NCBI GenBank assembly: GCA_019246575.1
Contig: JAFAQG010000320.1
Coordinates: 1 to 10,318, forward strand
DNA: 10,318 nt
Direction: 5' to 3'
Source of the DNA: Acidobacteriaceae bacterium
GTDB lineage: Bacteria > Acidobacteriota > Terriglobia > Bryobacterales > Bryobacteraceae
Below the pieces are notes generated by a model. That model was given only the letters and a program-made list of their open reading frames with translations, did no database searches and was not told the DNA's origin. Position numbers and translations under genes: made by a program. This document shows, in pieces, positions 5,509-10,318 of the stretch (positions are counted from its first letter, which is position 1; every line of letters begins with the position of its first letter).

Positions 5509-7926
5509 TTGCCAATCTTGGATTTGAAAATTCTACGGAACAGCAAGTCTCCCGCAGCCCTGAGCTGTGCCTTAGCACTGGCTCTGGGAACGGGTTCGAC
5601 AGGCATGCCTCGCGCAGCCACTCCCCCTCCCCCCGCAAACCAAGCAGCGTTTGATCAGAATGTCGCAGCGTTTGTGAAACAGAACTGCGCGGCCTGCCAC
5701 AACGAGCAACTCACGACAGGCGGCTTGGTGCTGACGAAGTATCACGATGCCGCTTCCGTGCTCGCCGACCGCGCGGTGTGGGAGAGAGTCATCGAGCGTG
5801 TACGCGCGGGTGAGATGCCGCCCAAAGGATTGCCGCGACCGAAGCCGGAGCAGGTCGACGCCCTGACAAATTGGATCGAAGCTCGATTCGCGGAAGCCGA
5901 TCGCGGAATGAAGCCGGATCCAGGCCATCTCACCGCACACCGGCTGAATCGGGTCGAGTACAACAACACCGTCCGCGATTTGTTAGCGGTGAACTTCAAA
6001 CCCGCAGCCGACTTCCCGGCCGACGACTCCGGATACGGATTCGACAATATCGGCGACGTGCTCTCGGTATCGCCGACGCTGATGGAAAAGTACTTGATGG
6101 CTGCTAACAGGATTGCTTCCGAAGCCATCCCGGTGTCGAGCGCCGTGCCGAAACCGACTCAGACGCGCTTTTCCCCAGAGCACCGTCCGAAAGAGAAGCG
6201 GCTTATCCTTGAGCACGCATTCGACTTGCCCGCCGAGGGTGATTATCGCTTACGCGCAAGCGTCGCAGGCCGCAAAGAGGCGTTCAGGATCGCTTTGGAA
6301 CTCGACGGCATCGAAGTGCAGACCAGCGATGTTCTGGTCGAGATCGAGAAACCGCGGTCGTATGAGATTCAGCAGCATTTGCCGTATGGCCGGCGTGTGT
6401 TCCGGGCGGTTCTAACGCGGCGCGATCCGAGTCCGGAAGAGATTGCGAACGCGCAACGCATTGAGGCAAAAGAAGAGGCCGACTTCCAAAAACAGCTGGC
6501 CCTGCATCCCGCAGACAGGAAGGAAATCGAGAGGCAGAGGGCCCTTGCGAATCCGCCCACGTATCTGGACGCGCTCGAAATCCGGGGGCCGTTTCATGCG
6601 CTCCCACCGCCGCTGCCCGAGAGTTACAAACGAGTTTTCGTTTGTGGCCACGCGCCCGGACATCATACTGCGGCCTGTGCTCGTACAGACTTGGCGCATC
6701 TTGCCCGGCTTGCCTATCGCCGGCCCGTCACGGACGTGCAAATCGCACAGCTCACCGGCATAGTCGCAACGGCGCAAAAGGACGGGCTCGGGTTCGAGCA
6801 GGCCATGCGCTTGGGCGTGGAGGCTGTTCTTGTTTCGCCGCATTTCCTGTATCGGATTGAGAACGATCCGAATCCAAACGATCCCTCGGCCGTTCACCGG
6901 ATCGACGATTTCGAGCTTGCGTCTAGGCTGTCTTACTTTCTGTGGAGCAGCATGCCCGACGAGCCGCTGCTTCAAATTGCCGGCGAGCACCGGCTTTCGA
7001 AACCAGATGTGCTGCACGCCGAAGTCAGCCGCATGTTGCAGGACCCGAAATCGGGTGCCTTGGTGGACAACTTCGCCGGGCAATGGCTCGAGCTGCGCAA
7101 TCTGGATAGCGTCAGTCCCGATCCGGATCAGTTTCCCGATTTCGACGAGCAACTCCGGCAAGCAATGTACACCGAGACTCGGCTTTTCGTCAGCTACATC
7201 GTTCACGATGACCGCAGCATTCTCGATTTCATTGATGGCAAATACACGTTCCTGAACGAGCGTCTGGCGGATTTCTACGGCATCCCCGGCATCAAGGGCG
7301 AGAAGTTCCGCCTTGTGAGTCTCGACGGCACGGAGCGTAGCGGAGTTTTGACGCAGGCCAGCGTGCTCACAGTGACCTCCTACCCAACGCGCACTTCTCC
7401 CGTGCTGCGGGGAAAATGGATCTTGGAGAATGCTCTGAATGCGCCACCGCCGCCACCACCTCCGGGCGTCGGATCTATCGACAGCAAGAACGGAATTGTG
7501 AGCGGAACCATGCGCCAGCAGATGGAAAAACATCGCGCAGAGCCGATGTGCGCCGGTTGCCACAGTAGGATGGACCCACTGGGCTTTGCCCTGGAGAACT
7601 ATGATGCCATCGGGCATTGGCGAACACAGGATGCCGGACAGACTGTGGATGCGAGCGGCAGCCTACCAAACGGCCGCCCGTTCAACGGACCCGCAGAGTT
7701 GAAAGAGATCCTCGCATCGGATCGCGACAAATTTGCCGAGTGTCTGACAGAAAAGATGATGACCTATGCACTGGGCCGCGGGTTGGAGGCGTACGACAGG
7801 CCCGCAATGAAACAGATTGTGGCTGCGCTCGCCGTCAACAATTACCGGTTTTCAACGTTAATAAGAGGGATCGTGGACAGCCCGGAATTTCTGATGGGAA
7901 GAGGGACGCGAGGAGGGGAGAAATGA
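5509..7926 (+). CDS. Exported cytochrome c-like PSD protein (DUF1587/1595/1592/1588/1585)
   Basis: 805 residues. A Sec-type signal (SPAALSCALALALGTGSTG, 14-32) is followed by a short Pro-rich linker. Order: cytochrome c-like domain with CAACH (60-64); PSD3/DUF1587 from HRLNRVEYNNTVRDLL (144 on); a beta-rich, possibly carbohydrate-binding-like stretch (about 212-375); PSD5/DUF1595 around ACARTDLAHLARLAYRRPVT (C390); PSD4/DUF1592 from IDDFELASRLSYFLWSSMPD (465 on); PSCyt3/DUF1588 with RTSPVLRGKWILENALNAP (628 on), seven prolines (646-652) and a second haem motif CAGCH (681-685); PSD2/DUF1585 around C745. A periplasmic or surface redox protein is inferred from two CxxCH motifs; the substrate is unknown. 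Only TTG starts are available (5509, 5518 or 5524) and none has a clear Shine-Dalgarno, so the first residues are uncertain. It overlaps the DUF1552 gene by 4 bases. Confidence 0.92.
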   Translation: MPILDLKILRNSKSPAALSCALALALGTGSTGMPRAATPPPPANQAAFDQNVAAFVKQNCAACHNEQLTTGGLVLTKYHDAASVLADRAVWERVIERVRAGEMPPKGLPRPKPEQVDALTNWIEARFAEADRGMKPDPGHLTAHRLNRVEYNNTVRDLLAVNFKPAADFPADDSGYGFDNIGDVLSVSPTLMEKYLMAANRIASEAIPVSSAVPKPTQTRFSPEHRPKEKRLILEHAFDLPAEGDYRLRASVAGRKEAFRIALELDGIEVQTSDVLVEIEKPRSYEIQQHLPYGRRVFRAVLTRRDPSPEEIANAQRIEAKEEADFQKQLALHPADRKEIERQRALANPPTYLDALEIRGPFHALPPPLPESYKRVFVCGHAPGHHTAACARTDLAHLARLAYRRPVTDVQIAQLTGIVATAQKDGLGFEQAMRLGVEAVLVSPHFLYRIENDPNPNDPSAVHRIDDFELASRLSYFLWSSMPDEPLLQIAGEHRLSKPDVLHAEVSRMLQDPKSGALVDNFAGQWLELRNLDSVSPDPDQFPDFDEQLRQAMYTETRLFVSYIVHDDRSILDFIDGKYTFLNERLADFYGIPGIKGEKFRLVSLDGTERSGVLTQASVLTVTSYPTRTSPVLRGKWILENALNAPPPPPPPGVGSIDSKNGIVSGTMRQQMEKHRAEPMCAGCHSRMDPLGFALENYDAIGHWRTQDAGQTVDASGSLPNGRPFNGPAELKEILASDRDKFAECLTEKMMTYALGRGLEAYDRPAMKQIVAALAVNNYRFSTLIRGIVDSPEFLMGRGTRGGEK
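7911..7916 (+). promoter_or_regulatory. Consensus Shine-Dalgarno of the DUF1552 gene
   Basis: Exact AGGAGG inside AGGAGGGGAG, 6 bases before ATG 7923. It lies in the last codons of the cytochrome gene. It fixes the DUF1552 start here and rejects the longer reading that begins at 7617. Confidence 0.85.
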
Positions 7927-9287
7927 TCATCACACAAAAGCGCATATCGCGGCGGGCTCTGCTGCGCGGAGCGGGTGCGGCGGTTGCATTGCCGATGCTT
8001 GACGCCATGGTTCCCGCTCTTCGCGCCACCGCCGTCGCACAGAAGATTTCACCCACCCGCATGGCGTTCGTCTATGTCCCGAACGGCGTTGACATGCGCA
8101 ACTGGACGCCCGAAGCAGTCGGTAGAACGTTCACGCTGCCGCAGGTGCTCGAGCCGCTTGCGCCGGTGCAGGACGACATTCTCGTGCTCACCGGGTTGAT
8201 GGATCACAACGGCATGGCGCTCGGCGATGGTCCGGGCGATCACGCGCGCGCATCCGCCAGTTTTCTCACCGGCGTGCACCCGAAGAAGACGGCGGGTTCG
8301 GATATCGAAGTCGGAATCTCGGTTGATCAGGTTGCCGCCCAGAAGATTGGTACAGCCACGCGCCTGCCATCGCTCGAGCTCGGCTGCGAAGACGGGCACC
8401 TCGCGGGAAATTGCGATTCCGGTTATAGTTGCGCCTACGTCAACAGCATCTCGTGGCGCACGCCAACGGTACCCAATCCGCCGGAAGTGAATCCTCGCGT
8501 TGTGTTCGAACGGCTGTTCGGAACCGACGAGGATGCCGCGAATCCGGTGGCGCGGGCCCGCAAGGCTCGCCATGACCAGAGCATTCTCGATCTGGTGGCC
8601 GATGAAACCAGGCGGCTCGAAGGTGGGCTGGGCGCGACGGACCGCAGAAAGTTGGACGAGTATTTCACAGCCGTGCGTGAAGTCGAACGGCAAGTGCAGA
8701 TGGTCGAAAGGCAGGCTGCGGAAAACAGTCTAGCTGCGCCGAATATGGCCAAGCCCGACGGCATACCGCTCGAGTTTTGCGAGCACGCGCGGTTGATGTT
8801 CGACCTTTTGACCCTGGCGCTGCAGACAGACATGACGCGCATTGCTACGTTCATGCTGGCGCGCGAGGGAAGTAATCGCTCGTACCGCGAAATCGGAGTG
8901 CCCGAAGGCCATCACGGGCTCTCGCATCATCGCAATGATCCGGCGTTAATGGATAAGGTCGCGAAGATCAATCGCTATCACATGGAGCAGTTCGCGTACT
9001 TCCTGAATAAGCTGAGGTCCGCGCCCGACGGCGATGGCACGCTGCTCGATCACACCATGATCGTTTATGGCAGCGGCATTAGCGACGGCAACCGGCACAA
9101 TCATGACAATCTGCCTGTGCTGCTGGCCGGTGGAACGCGCGTGTTCCGGCCAGGACGGCACGTGCGCTGCGCTTCGCCGACGCCGGTTGCGAATCTGTAT
9201 CTCACGATGCTGAACGGCATGGACGTGCCGACAGATAGACTTGGCGATAGCGAAGGGCGTCTAAATTTTTTGAGCGAGTTGACCTAG
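7923..9287 (+). CDS. Tat-exported DUF1552 protein
   Basis: 454 residues. The N-terminus KRISRRALLRGAGAAVALPM is a twin-arginine signal (SRRxLL, then a hydrophobic stretch), so it is probably exported folded, perhaps with a bound metal. RMAFVYVPNGVDMRNWTP (after the signal) is the DUF1552 opening. Conserved acid/His clusters follow: MDHNG (D94, H95), GDHARASASFLTG (D106, H107), EGHHGLSHH (H330-331, H335-336), DHTMIVYGSG (D376, H377) and DGNRHNHDNLP (H392, H394, D395). DUF1552 is related to DUF1501 proteins, which have been linked to the alkaline phosphatase/sulfatase fold; a metal hydrolase is therefore a reasonable guess, but the activity is not known. The ATG overlaps the stop of the cytochrome gene (ATGA). 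Such pairs recur as neighbours in Acidobacteria and Planctomycetes, suggesting a joint task. Confidence 0.93.
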   Translation: MIITQKRISRRALLRGAGAAVALPMLDAMVPALRATAVAQKISPTRMAFVYVPNGVDMRNWTPEAVGRTFTLPQVLEPLAPVQDDILVLTGLMDHNGMALGDGPGDHARASASFLTGVHPKKTAGSDIEVGISVDQVAAQKIGTATRLPSLELGCEDGHLAGNCDSGYSCAYVNSISWRTPTVPNPPEVNPRVVFERLFGTDEDAANPVARARKARHDQSILDLVADETRRLEGGLGATDRRKLDEYFTAVREVERQVQMVERQAAENSLAAPNMAKPDGIPLEFCEHARLMFDLLTLALQTDMTRIATFMLAREGSNRSYREIGVPEGHHGLSHHRNDPALMDKVAKINRYHMEQFAYFLNKLRSAPDGDGTLLDHTMIVYGSGISDGNRHNHDNLPVLLAGGTRVFRPGRHVRCASPTPVANLYLTMLNGMDVPTDRLGDSEGRLNFLSELT

Positions 9288-9297
9288 AGCGAAGGCG

Positions 9298-10318
9298 ATG
9301 AGATCGATCGCGATCGCCGTATCGCTAGCCGCCGTGTCACTCACGGCGCGCGCTCAAGTCCATCCCCTCGAACAACTCATAGAGACAGCAAGGCAGCCGG
9401 CGCATGCAGGCTTAGCCGAACTCGTCGGCAAAACACTCGGACAGCATGGCGGCGTTGCAGTCTGGGGCGAGGATTACCTTTTCGTCACCGATTTCGGTGC
9501 ACCAAATACCGGGCCGGCCGCTGTGTCCGAAGCCGGACTTTCTATCGATCAACAACCGCCGCTCGCGATGAGCAAGATCGAGGGATCTCGTTTTTGGATG
9601 CGGCTGGTGAAGATGCGTGTAGGCGTCACGCACGCATACCAGTTTTATGCGGACGCCAAGCCGTTTGGAAATCGATCGGATGTCCCCGGCTATAATCCCG
9701 ATTCGTATCCCAAACCCGGCGTGCCGAAAGGCAAGCTCAGTGAAAAGCACACCATCACAAGTAAGATCTACGACGGGATGAAAGCGAGTTACTGGATTTA
9801 CGCTTCTCCAGGGGTGGATCCGAGCGTCCCTGCGCCGCTCATGATCTGGCAGGATGGGCAGGGATTAGTTGCAGGTGATCTGTCGCGCTTGCGGCTGTTT
9901 ACCGTAACCGAGAATTTGATTGCACAGAAGCTGATTCCGCCGGTGATTCATATTTTGATCGCGCCGGGCATCTCGCCCGATGGCAAGCCGATGCGATCCA
10001 TCGAGTACGACACAGTAAGTGACCGGTACGACCGCTTCTTACTGCAAGAGGTCTTTCCCGAAGTCGAGAAGAGCTATAAGTTACGGCAGGATGGCTACAG
10101 CCGTGGAATTGCCGGCGAATCTTCGGGCGGGATCTGCTCGTTGAACGCGGCCTGGTTTATGCCGGATAAGTTCAGCCGCGTGCATTCCGCAATTGGAAGT
10201 TATACCTCAATCCAGTGGCGTCCGGACGAGAAAGTCGACGGCGGCAATCTCTATCCGTTCATGGTTCGTAAGCTGCCGAAACGGAATATCCGTATTTGGA
10301 TGAGCGACGGAGCGGACG
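9298..10318 (+). CDS. Secreted putative esterase, enterochelin-esterase type (partial)
   Basis: First 340 residues of a gene that leaves the window. A Sec signal MRSIAIAVSLAAVSLTARAQ, with cleavage likely after ARA or AQ, leads into an N-terminal beta-sandwich-like region with VAVWGEDYLFVTDFGAP and VTHAYQFYADAKPFG, as in enterochelin (Fes/IroE-type) esterases. The alpha/beta-hydrolase part has LMIWQDGQG (strand and oxyanion area), IAPGISPDGKPMRSIEYDTVSDRY, and the nucleophile elbow GESSGG with catalytic S275, followed by ALNA-like helix residues (CSLNAAWFMPDKF). The family (PF00756) covers siderophore, feruloyl, acetylxylan and other esterases, so the substrate cannot be named. The Asp and His of the triad would lie beyond the edge or close to it. 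It starts 10 bases after the DUF1552 stop, with GAAGG very close to the ATG, suggesting one operon. Confidence 0.88.
   Translation, partial: MRSIAIAVSLAAVSLTARAQVHPLEQLIETARQPAHAGLAELVGKTLGQHGGVAVWGEDYLFVTDFGAPNTGPAAVSEAGLSIDQQPPLAMSKIEGSRFWMRLVKMRVGVTHAYQFYADAKPFGNRSDVPGYNPDSYPKPGVPKGKLSEKHTITSKIYDGMKASYWIYASPGVDPSVPAPLMIWQDGQGLVAGDLSRLRLFTVTENLIAQKLIPPVIHILIAPGISPDGKPMRSIEYDTVSDRYDRFLLQEVFPEVEKSYKLRQDGYSRGIAGESSGGICSLNAAWFMPDKFSRVHSAIGSYTSIQWRPDEKVDGGNLYPFMVRKLPKRNIRIWMSDGAD

Noticed and set aside
6412..7617. 401-residue open frame on the minus strand
   Set aside because: It lies wholly antisense to the DUF1592 gene, whose domains and motifs are intact. The reading has no recognisable motif and is a by-product of GC-rich codon use.
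7617..7922. N-terminal extension of the DUF1552 frame
   Set aside because: It overlaps the conserved end of the cytochrome gene in another frame, and a perfect Shine-Dalgarno plus Tat signal mark the true start at 7923.
8049..8693. 214-residue minus-strand open frame
   Set aside because: Shadow of the DUF1552 gene; Arg/His-rich reading without any family feature.
9302..9317. GATCGATCGCGATCGC palindromic stretch (contains GCGATCGC)
   Set aside because: It encodes the signal peptide of the esterase, occurs once and is explained by codon use; not evidence for a HIP1-type repeat.

Overview
This is a GC-rich bacterial chromosomal window with tightly packed genes. The gene content suggests an acidobacterium, probably of the Bryobacter/Solibacter type. 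The evidence is the pairing of a DUF1587/1592/1595/1588/1585 cytochrome-like protein with a DUF1552 protein, and a TPR lipoprotein-like family I associate with Acidobacteria. Planctomycetes, Verrucomicrobia and Myxococcota also carry DUF1592/DUF1552 pairs, so the phylum call is an inference. I see no tRNA, rRNA, CRISPR array, insertion sequence or phage gene.

Left arm (1-2516, minus strand): a housekeeping run read right to left, glmM (phosphoglucosamine mutase) - DUF721/DciA-like protein - gatC - gatA. The last three overlap by 4 bases (TTGA, then ATGA), so translational coupling is likely. gatA runs off the left edge of the window.

Centre (2642-4164, plus strand): a cysteine-free Rrf2-family repressor lies 10 bases upstream of an O-acetylserine sulfhydrylase gene (cysK). 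The repressor ends in isoleucine (..PNWDI), as CysK-docking peptides do. This looks like a CymR/CysK sulfur-control module. A GC-rich hairpin follows cysK. The repressor gene and glmM diverge from a 125-base spacer.

TPR locus (4228-5377, plus strand): one exported TPR protein whose reading frame is broken near base 4488. The two halves join into a single family-like protein if one base is skipped.

Right arm (5509-10318, plus strand): a three-gene run of exported proteins. It holds a Sec-exported protein with two CxxCH haem motifs and the PSD domain series, a Tat-exported DUF1552 protein overlapping it by 4 bases with a perfect Shine-Dalgarno, and, 10 bases further on, a secreted putative esterase of the enterochelin-esterase type that is cut by the window end. 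The function of this cassette is unknown and is the least explained biology here.

Non-ATG starts are frequent: GTG for glmM, and TTG for gatC, cysK and probably the DUF1592 gene.
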